A DNA stretch of 64,000 bases. Origin: Paracoccus sp. DMF-8. GTDB lineage: Bacteria > Pseudomonadota > Alphaproteobacteria > Rhodobacterales > Rhodobacteraceae. Location of the stretch: assembly GCF_029309835.1 (NCBI RefSeq), contig NZ_JARJHL010000014.1:330379-394378 (forward strand). The letters are read 5' to 3'. How positions within the stretch are numbered: the first letter of the stretch is position 1; each line of letters starts with the position of its first letter. Shown here in pieces: positions 53,499-61,924 of this stretch. The position numbers and the translations under genes were made by a program. The notes beneath the pieces are model-generated. The model was not told where the DNA came from and ran no database searches. It worked only from the letters and a program-made list of their open reading frames with translations.

Positions 53499-53663
53499 AT
53501 GACCCCTCATTTCCGCGCGATCGACGTATCGGGCCAGCCCGCGCTTGAACCGGCGGATCAGGCCGCGCCCGTGCTCGACTGGATCCCGATCCGGCAGCTG
53601 GTGATCGACGATCGCTATCAGCGCCCGCTGACCCGTGCCGCAATCATCATCTTCTGGATCTGA
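53499..53663 (+). pseudogene. Truncated ParB-like N-terminal fragment
   Basis: 54 residues starting MTPHFRAIDVSGQPALEPAD. The segment LDWIPIRQLVIDDRYQRPLTRA is the start of a ParB/Srx-type nuclease-like domain; the gene then runs into unrelated sequence (IIIFWI) and stops. CAGGAG lies 8 nt upstream of the start. It marks the edge of another lost element just before ssb. The 290 bp upstream (53200-53490) hold nothing recognised. Confidence 0.6.
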
Positions 53664-53681
53664 AATTAATAGGGATGGAAC

Positions 53682-54161
53682 CTAGAACGGAATATCGTCG
53701 TCGAAATCCGGTTGCTGCCGCGCGGGGGCGCTGCTTGCAGGGGCGCCGTAGCCGCCGTCGTCATAGCCGCCGCGTGAATCGCCGCCTATCGAGCCGCCAC
53801 CGCCGCCGCCACGGCTGTCGAGCATGTGCAATTCGCTGCGGAAGGGGCGCAGGGCGACCTCGGTCGAGTAGCGGTCGTTGCCGTTCTGGTCCTGCCATTT
53901 GCGCGTTTCCAGCTGGCCTTCGACATAGACCTTGCTGCCCTTGCGCAGATATTGTTCGGCGACGCGCACCAGCGGTTCGGAATAGATCGCGACGGTATGC
54001 CATTCGGTGCGCTCGCGGCGTTCGCCGCTGTTGCGGTCCTTCCAGCTTTCCGATGTCGCGATGCGCAGGTTCGCGACCTTGCCGCCACTGGGGAAATTGC
54101 GGACCTCGGGGTCCTGACCCAGATTGCCGACCAGAATTACCTTGTTCACGCTGCCTGCCAT
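53682..54161 (-). CDS. ssb: Single-stranded DNA-binding protein (host)
   Basis: 159 residues starting [22 protein letters not shown]-fold with [54 protein letters not shown], then a Gly/Ser/Ala-rich linker and the acidic tip DFDDDIPF that binds PriA, RecO and other partners. Tetrameric ssDNA binding in replication and repair. The prophage encodes a second SSB (14,367) with the same tip. Confidence 0.96.
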   Translation of the reverse strand: MAGSVNKVILVGNLGQDPEVRNFPSGGKVANLRIATSESWKDRNSGERRERTEWHTVAIYSEPLVRVAEQYLRKGSKVYVEGQLETRKWQDQNGNDRYSTEVALRPFRSELHMLDSRGGGGGGSIGGDSRGGYDDGGYGAPASSAPARQQPDFDDDIPF

Positions 54162-54400
54162 CTGTCGGTCCTCTGCATCCGATCCAATTCTGGCGTCCCG
54201 TGTAGCGCGGGAGGCTTGCCCGTCGCAAGTCCAACCCGGTCGCAAGCCCAACCTGCCGGGTCCGGGCGGGTTCCGCGAGGCGCTGGATCGGCGAAAAACT
54301 GCCGATGTAAAAATTGCACCTGAAACGTGATCGTGGCGCCACACGGAAAATGGCTATATTTCGGCGCAAAAAGCAGACCGACGTATAGAGGGCAGTCTTC

Positions 54401-55048
54401 ATGAAACCGAACCGGATCGGAATGTGGCGGGCGACCGCGCGTGCGGGCGTTTTGGCGGCCCTGTCGCTTGCCGTTGCGCTGCCAGCATGGGCGGACGGGC
54501 TGCGGCTGTCGGGCGGCGGGTCGAAATCGCGGCAGGCCCAGTTCGAGCGCCAGACCCGGCTGATGGATTCGCGGCTGTCGGGGCAATACCAACGCTCTGC
54601 GCGGCTGCGGCCGAACGGGGTTTCAACCTCGAGGGCGGCGCCCGAAATCGCCTCGGGGGCGATCCCGCGATATCGCGGCAATATGCGCAGCCAGTATCTG
54701 CCCCATGCCCGTGCCGCCGCGCGCAAACATGGCATCCCCGAAGATCTGTTTCTGCGTCTGGTCCAGCAGGAATCGGGGTGGAATCCGAATGCGCGCTCGC
54801 ACAAGGGGGCGCATGGTCTGGCGCAGCTGATGCCGGGCACGGCGGCCAAGCTGGGGGTCGATCCGCGCGATCCGGTCCAGAATCTGGACGGCGGCGCGCG
54901 TTATCTGCGGCAGATGTATAACACCTTCGGCAGTTGGCGGCTGGCGCTTGCGGCCTATAACGCGGGGCCGGGGGCGGTGGCGAAATACGGCGGCATCCCG
55001 CCCTATCGCGAAACGACGAATTACGTCCGCATCATCCACGGCGGTTGA
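54401..55048 (+). CDS. Periplasmic lytic transglycosylase (SLT domain)
   Basis: 215 residues. Signal peptide at residues 1-31 ([21 protein letters not shown]). The C-terminal SLT domain has the catalytic Glu in [13 protein letters not shown], then [47 protein letters not shown] and PYRETTNYV. It cleaves peptidoglycan strands to 1,6-anhydromuropeptides. Monocistronic; converges on the next gene over a terminator. Confidence 0.9.
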   Translation: MKPNRIGMWRATARAGVLAALSLAVALPAWADGLRLSGGGSKSRQAQFERQTRLMDSRLSGQYQRSARLRPNGVSTSRAAPEIASGAIPRYRGNMRSQYLPHARAAARKHGIPEDLFLRLVQQESGWNPNARSHKGAHGLAQLMPGTAAKLGVDPRDPVQNLDGGARYLRQMYNTFGSWRLALAAYNAGPGAVAKYGGIPPYRETTNYVRIIHGG

Positions 55049-55056
55049 GACAAAAG

Positions 55057-55087
55057 AAAAGGCGCGGGGACTGGCCCGCGCCTTTTT
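55057..55087. terminator. Bidirectional terminator between SLT and SYLF genes
   Basis: AAGGCGCGGG/CCCGCGCCTT, strong stem with an A-tract on one side and TTTTT on the other, between two convergent genes. Confidence 0.88.
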
Positions 55088-55105
55088 CATTCGCCCCGCG
55101 TCGCC

Positions 55106-55681
55106 CTAGAAGGACGCGGGGATGATCCGGCTGTATTTCGTCCCCGCAATCGTCGCGCCCGCCATCAGCCCGGACTGGCCAAAGATCATCGCGACCACCG
55201 GTTGCTGAGAACTGATCGTATCGGCCCCCATCGCGACCCCGCCGGCGGGCAGGGCGTAATAGGCGCCCGCCTCGGCCACCCAACCGGGATAGCGGCGGAA
55301 ATTGGCCAGCGATTCCGCGGTCTGGAAAACCAGCACATGGGCATATTGCTGCGCGCCGATCTGAAAGCCGACGCTGGCCTGTGTCGCCGAATAGTAATCG
55401 ACCGTCGCGTCATTGATGCGCAGCGCGCCCTGACCATAGGCGCCGCCGACGCCAAAGCCCGCTTCGGTCATCAGGGGCATATACAGCACCCCTTTGGCGT
55501 TCTGGATCATCGGCGCGACATTGGGATAGGTCTGCAGCAGATAGGTCCTGGTCGCGTTGACGCGCGCATCCAGACGCGCCGCCGCATTCTGCCCGACCGC
55601 GTTCGAGCACCCCGCCACCAGCGTCGCAGCAAGCCCGCCGGTCAGCAGGCTCCTGCGAGAGAGGGTATTGATTTCGTTCAT
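55106..55681 (-). CDS. SYLF/Ysc84-domain lipoprotein
   Basis: 191 residues. The N-terminus SRRSLLTGGLAATLVAGCSN combines a twin-arginine-like motif with a lipobox (LVAGC). The mature part is a SYLF (Ysc84/YPP1) domain, with LYMPLMTEAGFGVGGAYGQGAL, SVGFQIGAQQYAHVLVFQTAESLANF and GVAMGADT. SYLF domains bind phosphoinositides or lipids; the bacterial role is unclear. Confidence 0.85.
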   Translation of the reverse strand: MNEINTLSRRSLLTGGLAATLVAGCSNAVGQNAAARLDARVNATRTYLLQTYPNVAPMIQNAKGVLYMPLMTEAGFGVGGAYGQGALRINDATVDYYSATQASVGFQIGAQQYAHVLVFQTAESLANFRRYPGWVAEAGAYYALPAGGVAMGADTISSQQPVVAMIFGQSGLMAGATIAGTKYSRIIPASF

Positions 55682-55738
55682 TTTCGCCTCGTCCCGAAGT
55701 GGCGGTTTCCCCGCCTTTGATGCGGGATGATAGGGCAG

Positions 55739-56746
55739 TTACCCTTGTTGTGCCAGCACTTCGGCCGCCCAAGGGGCGAAATAGGTCAGCACGCCGTCGC
55801 AGCCCGCGCGGCGAAAGGCCAGCAGGCTTTCCAGCACGACATCGCGCGACAGCCAGCCGTTGCGGATCGCCCCTTCCAGCATCGCATATTCGCCGCTGAC
55901 CTGATAGGCAAAGGTCGGAACGGCAAAGCGGTCGCGGACCATGCGGCACATGTCCAGATAGGGCATGCCGGGTTTGACCATGACCATGTCGGCGCCTTCG
56001 GACAGGTCGCGCGCGACGCAGCGCAGGGCCTCGTCCCGGTTCGCGGGGTTGATCTGATAGGTCTTCTTGTCGCCGACCAGCCGACCCGAGGCACCGACCG
56101 CATCGCGGAACGGCCCATAGAAGGCGCTGGCGTATTTCGCGGCATAGGACAGGATCGCGACATCGGAAAACCCGTGATCCTCCAGCGCATCGCGGATCGC
56201 GCCGATGCGGCCGTCCATCATGTCCGAGGGGCCAAGGATATCGGCGCCCGCCTCGGCCTGAGCCAGCGCCATGCGGACCAGCGCGCCGACAGTTTCGTCG
56301 TTCACGATCACGCCGTCGTGGACGAAACCGTCATGGCCGTTGATGTTATAGGGATCCAGCGCGATATCGGTCATTACCGCCAGATCGGGCGCGACCTCTT
56401 TGATGGCGCGGATCGCCCGGTTGCCGATGTTTTCGGGATCCCATGCCCGCTCGCAATCTTCGGTTTTCAGGTCGGGGTCGGAATGGGGAAAGATGCAGAT
56501 CGCCGGAATGCGCAGACGCATCGCGGTTTCCGCCGCGCGCTTCGCCCCGTCCAGCGTCAGCCGTTCCACGCCGGGCATCGAGGGGATTTCGCCCTCGGCC
56601 CCCGCGACTTCGGTGACAAAGACCGGCCAGATCAGGTTCGCGGGCGACAGCGTGCTTTCCGCGACCAGCGCCCGCAGGGCAGGGGTGCGGCGCAACCGGC
56701 GCATCCGCGTGGCGGGAAAGGGGGCGATGATGGGGCGATCGGTCAT
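55739..56746 (-). CDS. hemB: Delta-aminolevulinic acid dehydratase (porphobilinogen synthase)
   Basis: 335 residues starting MTDRPIIAPFPATRMRRLRR. It condenses two 5-aminolevulinate molecules to porphobilinogen in haem and (bacterio)chlorophyll synthesis. Active-site lysines lie in SYAAKYASAFYGPF and MVKPGMPYLD. The metal-switch region reads DIALDPYNINGHDG without the Zn-ligand cysteines, so this is a Mg/K-type enzyme as in Rhodobacter. A longer in-frame start at 56827 is rejected. Confidence 0.95.
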   Translation of the reverse strand: MTDRPIIAPFPATRMRRLRRTPALRALVAESTLSPANLIWPVFVTEVAGAEGEIPSMPGVERLTLDGAKRAAETAMRLRIPAICIFPHSDPDLKTEDCERAWDPENIGNRAIRAIKEVAPDLAVMTDIALDPYNINGHDGFVHDGVIVNDETVGALVRMALAQAEAGADILGPSDMMDGRIGAIRDALEDHGFSDVAILSYAAKYASAFYGPFRDAVGASGRLVGDKKTYQINPANRDEALRCVARDLSEGADMVMVKPGMPYLDMCRMVRDRFAVPTFAYQVSGEYAMLEGAIRNGWLSRDVVLESLLAFRRAGCDGVLTYFAPWAAEVLAQQG

Positions 56747-56920
56747 GGCATGTCCTTGGCGAAGGGGCGGTCCGGGATGGGTCATGTTCCGGGATGGATC
56801 ATTCCGGCACCCGGCCGCAATCTGCACCCGTGGTTGCGCCGGAGCAACCCCGGCCCGAAAAGGCCGTTTCGCGGTTCCTCTTTGTGGCGCCTGCGGTTAG
56901 GGTGCCGTTCACCTGATTTA

Positions 56921-57502
56921 ATGCAGTGCGGCCGCGTGGGTTTACTGAAAGACATCCTGAGCATTCTGGACAGCCGGTCCTTTGCGACCATCTGGTTCTG
57001 GGTCATGCTTGCAACGGTCTGGACGATGGTGGGGCGCAATGTTCTGGGCGTGCCGCCCGATGTCATTCGCCGCGTGCCCCGCGACCCGCAAGGCCCCGAC
57101 ACGCCCGAGGCGCTGGTGCTGCTGGACTGGCTGTCGCTGGTCCTGCCACGGTGGCGGCTTGACCCGCGCGAGGGGGTGTGGCTGCTTGGTCTTTTCGCAT
57201 TTGTCTGCAGCACGCTGATCTTGCTTGGCTTTGCCTATGGGCTGGAGATGGCGCAGGCGCTGGTGATCCTGCTGTTTCCCGTGGTTCTCAAGATGCTGGG
57301 CGGCTTGTGGCTGGCGTCCCGGCTGCAGGTCATTTTGGCTGCGGCACAGGCGCATCGCATCACCCCGAACGAGGCCGCCGCCGCCGCTGCCCGCCTGATG
57401 GCCCGCTACCGCACGGTGTTGACCCACTTGCCGCCGCTGTTGTTGCTGACCGGCTTCATGCTGCTGCTGCTCTGGCTGTCGCTGTCGGGCCGCTGGTTGT
57501 GA
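56921..57502 (+). CDS. Membrane protein of the family often labelled component of SufBCD complex
   Basis: 193 residues starting MQCGRVGLLKDILSILDSRS. Motif SFATIWFWVMLATVWTMVGRNVLGVPPDVI and several transmembrane helices (FATIWFWVMLATVW, VWLLGLFAFVCSTLILLGFAYGL, ALVILLFPVVLKMLGGLW, LLLLTGFMLLLLWLSL). Relatives in Rhodobacterales carry the label above without proof. A GTG at 56936 is an alternative start. No suf genes are nearby. Confidence 0.7.
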   Translation: MQCGRVGLLKDILSILDSRSFATIWFWVMLATVWTMVGRNVLGVPPDVIRRVPRDPQGPDTPEALVLLDWLSLVLPRWRLDPREGVWLLGLFAFVCSTLILLGFAYGLEMAQALVILLFPVVLKMLGGLWLASRLQVILAAAQAHRITPNEAAAAAARLMARYRTVLTHLPPLLLLTGFMLLLLWLSLSGRWL

Positions 57503-57570
57503 AAAGATGCGCGGCTTCGGCCTGCCCCGGTTGCACTTGACATCCCCTTCTATCCGAATAGGTCAGCCCC

Positions 57571-60500
57571 ATGTCTGCCGCATCGACCACTCCGCCCGAA
57601 CATTTCACCCTGTCCGGCGCTTCCGAAGGCCTGGACGCTGCCCTGATCGCCCGTGAACTGGCGCGCGGCGCGCCGGTCATCCATATCGCCCGCGACGACC
57701 GCCGCATGGCCGCGATGCGCGCGGCGCTGGAATTTTTTGCGCCGCGTGCGGTGGTGCTGGATTTCCCGGCTTGGGATACGATGCCCTACGACCGGATTTC
57801 GCCTGCGGGCAGGATCATGGCGGCGCGGATGGCGGTGCTGACGGCGCTGGCCCATGGCGCGATCAAGGGGCCGTTCATCCTGCTGACCACGCTGAACGCG
57901 GTGATGCAGCGGGTGCCGCCGCGATCGGCCGTGCGCGATGCGGGTTTTTCAGCGGCGGTCGGCGACCGCATGGACGAAACCGCGCTGCGCGCCTTTCTGG
58001 TGCGGATGGGCTTTGTCCAGTCGCCCACCGTGACGGAACCCGGCGATTACGCCGTCCGGGGCGGCATCATCGACATCTATCCGCCCGGCGAAAGCGGGCC
58101 GATCCGGCTGGACATGTTCGGCGATGTGCTGGACGGCGCCCGCCGCTTTGACGCCGACACGCAGCGCACCACCGAAAAGCTGGACCGGGTCGAACTGGCC
58201 CCCATGTCCGAGGTCATTCTGGAAGACACCGCGATCAGCCGCTTCCGCCAGAATTACCGCGCCGAATTCGGCGGCGGTGGCGCGCAGGATCCGCTGTATG
58301 AAAGTGTCAGCGCCGGGCGCAAGATGGCCGGGATGGAACATTGGCTGCCGTGGTTCCACGACGGGCTGGAAAGCCTGTTCGACTATCTGCCCGGCGCCAG
58401 CATCGTCACCGACGACCATCTGGAACAGGTCCGCGAGGCGCGCTGGCAGACCGTCACCGAACAGCACGAGGCCGGGGTCGAGGCGCTTGGCCGCAAGGGG
58501 ACGGGCGACAGCCTGTATCGCCCGGTCCCGCCCTGCAGCCTGTTCCCGGACGAGGCCGAATGGCATCTGTGGCTGTCGCGCTTTCGCCTGCTGCGCCTTG
58601 CCGTGCTGCCGCAACCGCCCGGTCCCGGCATTCTGGATACGGGCGGGCGTCCGGGGCGCAATTTCGCGCCCGAACGGCAATCGGAAAATACCAATCTGTT
58701 CAAGGCTCTGGCCGACCACATCCATGGGTTGCGCGGCGCGGGCCGGGTGGTTCTGGCCAGTTTCTCGGATGGTGCGCGGGACCGTCTGGCCGGGCTGATC
58801 GCCGACGAAGGGGTCGAAGGCGCCGTCCCGATCCGCAGCATCGACGATCTGCCGCAGGGCAAGGGCGCCCTGGGTCTGGCCGTCTGGCCGCTGGAAGAGG
58901 GCTTTGTCGCGGATGGCAGCGCGACCGGGGCGCTGGCCGTCGTGTCGGAACAGGATGTTCTGGGTGAAAGGCTGGTGCGCGGGGCGCGCAAGAAACGCCG
59001 GGCCGAAAACTTTCTGCGCGACACCACGACGCTGACGCCCGGCGATCTGGTCGTCCATGTCGAACACGGGATTGGACGCTATACCGGGCTGGAAACCGTG
59101 CATGCGCTTGGCGTGCCGCATGATTGCGTGGCGCTGGAATATGCGGGCGGCGACCGGCTGTATCTGCCGGTCGAAAACATCGAACTCCTCAGCCGTTACG
59201 GCCACGAAGAAGGCTTGCTGGACAAGCTGGGCGGCGGTGCATGGCAGGCGCGCAAGGCCCGGCTGAAGGAACGTATCAGGCAGATCGCCGACCGGCTGAT
59301 GCGCGTCGCGGCCGAACGCCTGCTGCGTCCCGCGCCGATCCTTGAACCCGAACATCACGAAATGGAAAGCTTTGCCGCGCGCTTTCCCTATACCGAAACC
59401 GACGATCAGGCGGCGGCCATCGTCGATGTCGCGGCGGATCTGGCGGCGGGGCGGCCGATGGACCGGCTGGTCGTCGGCGATGTCGGTTTCGGCAAGACCG
59501 AGGTCGCGATGCGGGCCGCCTATATCGCCGCCTCGCAGGGGATGCAGGTTGCGGTGATCGCGCCGACGACGCTGCTGGCGCGGCAACATTTCAAGAACTT
59601 TGCCGAGCGGTTCCGGGGCACGCCGCTGAACGTCCGTCCGCTGTCGCGTTTCGTATCCGCCCGCGATGCCACGGAAACCCGCAAGGGGCTGGCCGAGGGC
59701 ACGGTCGATATCGTCATCGGCACCCATGCGGTGCTGGCCAAGCAGGTCCGTTTCAAGCATCTGGGCCTGCTGATCGTCGACGAAGAACAGCATTTCGGCG
59801 TGGGCCACAAGGAACGGCTCAAGGAATTGCGCAGCGATATCCATGTGTTGACCCTGACCGCAACGCCGATTCCGCGCACCCTGCAACTGTCGCTGACCGG
59901 CGTGCGCGACCTGTCGATCATCGGCACGCCCCCGGTGGACCGGCTGTCGATCCGCACCTATGTCAGCGAATTCGACACCGTGACCATCCGCGAGGCCCTG
60001 CTGCGCGAAAAATATCGCGGCGGGCAAAGCTTTCTGGTCGTGCCGCGCCTGTCCGACCTGCCCGATATCGAACATTGGCTGACGGAAAACGTGCCGGAGG
60101 TCAGCTATATGGTGGCGCATGGGCAGCTTGCGGCGGGCGATCTGGATGAACGGATGAACGCCTTTTACGACGGTCAGGCCGATGTTCTGCTGGCCACGAC
60201 CATTGTCGAAAGCGGGCTGGATATTCCCACGGCGAATACGATGGTGGTCTGGCGGTCCGACATGTTCGGCCTGTCGCAGCTTTACCAGATCCGGGGCAGG
60301 GTGGGACGGTCCAGGACGCGCGCCTATTGCTATCTGACGACGAAACCGCGCGTGCCGCTGACGCCGCAGGCGATGCGGCGGCTGAAATTTCTGGGCGCCA
60401 TCGACAGTCTGGGCGCGGGCTTCAACCTTGCGTCTCAGGATCTGGATCTGCGCGGGGCCGGGAACCTGCTGGGCGAGGAACAATCGGGCCATATCAAGGA

Positions 60501-61056
60501 GGTCGGGTTCGAACTTTACCAGCAGATGCTGGAAGAAACGATTGCCAAGCTGAAATCGGGCGAGATCGAGGGCACGCCCGAAGATGACTGGGCGCCGGTG
60601 CTGAACCTTGGCGTGCCGGTGACCATCCCGGAAAGCTATATCCCTGATCTGGACGTCCGGCTTGGCCTGTATCGTCGCCTGTCGCAACTGACCACCAAGG
60701 TCGAGCTGGAAGGTTTCGCGGCCGAGCTGATCGACCGTTTCGGTCCGCTGCCGCGCGAGGTGAACACGCTGCTGCTGGTGATCCGCATCAAGGCCATGGC
60801 GAAAAAGGCCAATATCGCGAAACTCGATGCGGGACCGAAAGGCGCGACCGTTCAGTTCCATATGGACAAATTCCCGAATCCGGCCGGTCTGGTCGAATAT
60901 CTGAACGACCAGCGCGGGCAGGCCAAGGTCACCGACAACAAGATTTTCGTCCGCCGCGACTGGAAAAACGACGCGGACAAGATCAAGGGCGCCTTTGCCG
61001 TGGCCCGCGATCTGGCCGCCAAGATCCGCGAAGGGCAGGTCAGGAAAAAGGGCTGA
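57571..61056 (+). CDS. mfd: Transcription-repair coupling factor
   Basis: 1161 residues, full length for Mfd. UvrB-like N-terminal module (DFPAWDTMPYDRISP..., GDYAVRGGIIDIYPPG), RNA polymerase-interacting domain (GDLVVHVEHGIGRYTGLE), then RecG-like translocase: Walker A GDVGFGKTEVAMRAAY, DEEQHFG box, LTLTATPIPRTLQLSL, and QLYQIRGRVGRSRTRAYCY, followed by the TRCF C-terminal domain. It removes polymerase stalled at lesions and recruits UvrA. No frameshift. Confidence 0.97.
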   Translation: MSAASTTPPEHFTLSGASEGLDAALIARELARGAPVIHIARDDRRMAAMRAALEFFAPRAVVLDFPAWDTMPYDRISPAGRIMAARMAVLTALAHGAIKGPFILLTTLNAVMQRVPPRSAVRDAGFSAAVGDRMDETALRAFLVRMGFVQSPTVTEPGDYAVRGGIIDIYPPGESGPIRLDMFGDVLDGARRFDADTQRTTEKLDRVELAPMSEVILEDTAISRFRQNYRAEFGGGGAQDPLYESVSAGRKMAGMEHWLPWFHDGLESLFDYLPGASIVTDDHLEQVREARWQTVTEQHEAGVEALGRKGTGDSLYRPVPPCSLFPDEAEWHLWLSRFRLLRLAVLPQPPGPGILDTGGRPGRNFAPERQSENTNLFKALADHIHGLRGAGRVVLASFSDGARDRLAGLIADEGVEGAVPIRSIDDLPQGKGALGLAVWPLEEGFVADGSATGALAVVSEQDVLGERLVRGARKKRRAENFLRDTTTLTPGDLVVHVEHGIGRYTGLETVHALGVPHDCVALEYAGGDRLYLPVENIELLSRYGHEEGLLDKLGGGAWQARKARLKERIRQIADRLMRVAAERLLRPAPILEPEHHEMESFAARFPYTETDDQAAAIVDVAADLAAGRPMDRLVVGDVGFGKTEVAMRAAYIAASQGMQVAVIAPTTLLARQHFKNFAERFRGTPLNVRPLSRFVSARDATETRKGLAEGTVDIVIGTHAVLAKQVRFKHLGLLIVDEEQHFGVGHKERLKELRSDIHVLTLTATPIPRTLQLSLTGVRDLSIIGTPPVDRLSIRTYVSEFDTVTIREALLREKYRGGQSFLVVPRLSDLPDIEHWLTENVPEVSYMVAHGQLAAGDLDERMNAFYDGQADVLLATTIVESGLDIPTANTMVVWRSDMFGLSQLYQIRGRVGRSRTRAYCYLTTKPRVPLTPQAMRRLKFLGAIDSLGAGFNLASQDLDLRGAGNLLGEEQSGHIKEVGFELYQQMLEETIAKLKSGEIEGTPEDDWAPVLNLGVPVTIPESYIPDLDVRLGLYRRLSQLTTKVELEGFAAELIDRFGPLPREVNTLLLVIRIKAMAKKANIAKLDAGPKGATVQFHMDKFPNPAGLVEYLNDQRGQAKVTDNKIFVRRDWKNDADKIKGAFAVARDLAAKIREGQVRKKG

Positions 61057-61091
61057 TTCCGGTCGGGACGGGACGGGGCAAAATGAAAAAG

Positions 61092-61106
61092 GCGGCCACC
61101 GGGGCC
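61092..61106. other. Left half of the split mfd/clpA terminator
   Basis: GGCGGCCACCGGGGC at 61092-61106, preceded by an A-tract; the remaining CGCCTTTT lies at 63608-63615. Joining them restores the hairpin GGCGGCC-ACCGG-GGCCGCC with A- and T-tracts, a bidirectional terminator between convergent mfd and clpA. The transposon sits inside it; GGCCACCGGGGC (12 bp) is present on both sides (61095-61106 and 63596-63607) as target duplication. Confidence 0.8.
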
Positions 61107-61128
61107 AGCCCCTATGGTAAATGTTGAT
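61107..61128 (+). repeat. Left terminal inverted repeat of the transposon
   Basis: 22 bp, one mismatch (T for C at position 10) to the right repeat at 63574-63595. Confidence 0.88.
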
Positions 61129-61135
61129 CTGAACA

Positions 61136-61166
61136 ACAGGGCGACGCATGTTGCGTCGCCCTGTTA
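61136..61166 (-). terminator. Subterminal hairpin, likely terminator of the toxin-antitoxin operon
   Basis: Perfect 14-bp stem AACAGGGCGACGCA/TGCGTCGCCCTGTT with a 3-nt loop, 10 bp after the antitoxin stop. Minimal T-tract (TGTTGTTC on the minus strand). Confidence 0.6.
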
Positions 61167-61176
61167 CTCTTGGGAT

Positions 61177-61452
61177 TTACATTCCGAAATCAGGGCTGCG
61201 ATCGCTATGCTCTCGCAGCTCATCTCCTTCATCCGGCTCAACGTCCGGAACGACATCGTGCAGGATCTGCAAGGCTGCCGCAGGATTTCCCCTTGCTGCC
61301 CTGCTCTTCATTTCCAGGAGCGCTCTCCTGTGTCCAAGTCCTTCGGCAATCAGGGAAACAAGCAACTGATTGATCGACACCTTGTCCATCTCTGAAGCTT
61401 CTCGCGCCTGCTCCATAAGGTGGTCCGGCATGCGAAGTGCAAATGCATTCAT
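61177..61452 (-). CDS. Antitoxin with ribbon-helix-helix-type N-terminus
   Basis: 91 residues starting MNAFALRMPDHLMEQAREAS. The first 40 residues (FALRMPDHLMEQAREASEMDKVSINQLLVSLIAEGLG) have the beta-strand/two-helix pattern of Arc/MetJ or HicB-like RHH antitoxins. The acidic C-terminus (VVPDVEPDEGDELRE) would wrap the toxin. It overlaps the PIN gene by ATGA and is second in the operon, a toxin-first order. Confidence 0.75.
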   Translation of the reverse strand: MNAFALRMPDHLMEQAREASEMDKVSINQLLVSLIAEGLGHRRALLEMKSRAARGNPAAALQILHDVVPDVEPDEGDELREHSDRSPDFGM

Positions 61453-61880
61453 TTCATTCTCCTTTCCAGGTTCAGCTCGTATGCGTAGTCAGGCGCGGTC
61501 AGCCACACCAAACCAAACGCCGATACATCTTCGTGTCGGAACACCTTATCCCCTGACACGATTATCCGAGCGCTAGCGGCCATGGCACATTCAACAACAT
61601 GATCATCCTTCGGATCGTTCAGAAATGGTCTGAACCGAAACCAAGGAGAAACCTCGACAGCCATCTTGCAGAGCGCGTCAAGGATCACATCCACTTGGAC
61701 ATGAGAGATTGAAGGCGGCGCTCCGAGTATTCCGGGCCTTTTCAACACATCCTCATACTCCAGCACCAAGGCGGGAGATAAAGCAAATCGAGTGGCGCCA
61801 CTCAACATGCTATCCAAAATGAGATAAGATGCCCCTCTCCGAGACCTCAACCCACTCACGATGATATTTGTATCAATCAC
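61449..61880 (-). CDS. PIN-domain toxin (putative RNase)
   Basis: 143 residues from a GTG (VIDTNIIVSGLRSRRG). PIN acids: Asp in IDTNIIVSG, Glu in LVLEYEDVLKRPGI, Asp in LNDPKDDHVVECA and Asp in IVSGDKVF, typical of the COG1569 PIN toxin group that cleaves RNA. Relatives usually have two or three residues before IDTN, so an ATT/ATC start a few codons upstream is possible. The same frame is open into the transposase C-terminus with no stop between. Confidence 0.8.
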   Translation of the reverse strand: MIDTNIIVSGLRSRRGASYLILDSMLSGATRFALSPALVLEYEDVLKRPGILGAPPSISHVQVDVILDALCKMAVEVSPWFRFRPFLNDPKDDHVVECAMAASARIIVSGDKVFRHEDVSAFGLVWLTAPDYAYELNLERRMK

Positions 61881-61885
61881 GATAA

Positions 61886-61921
61886 TGATATTATATATAA
61901 TATCACATTTGCTATCGTCAA
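61886..61921 (-). promoter_or_regulatory. Toxin-antitoxin promoter with 20-bp palindromic operator
   Basis: Perfect palindrome TGATATTATATATAATATCA at 61886-61905. TTGACG (61916-61921) with TATATA 16-18 bp downstream gives a sigma-70-like promoter whose -10 lies inside the palindrome, so antitoxin binding would shut it. The start codon is only about six nt beyond the palindrome, leaving almost no leader. Confidence 0.72.
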
Positions 61922-61924
61922 GTC

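Noticed and set aside
57949..61149. 1066-codon minus-strand frame opposite mfd
   Set aside because: Antisense shadow of a fully conserved Mfd; no motif or start signal.
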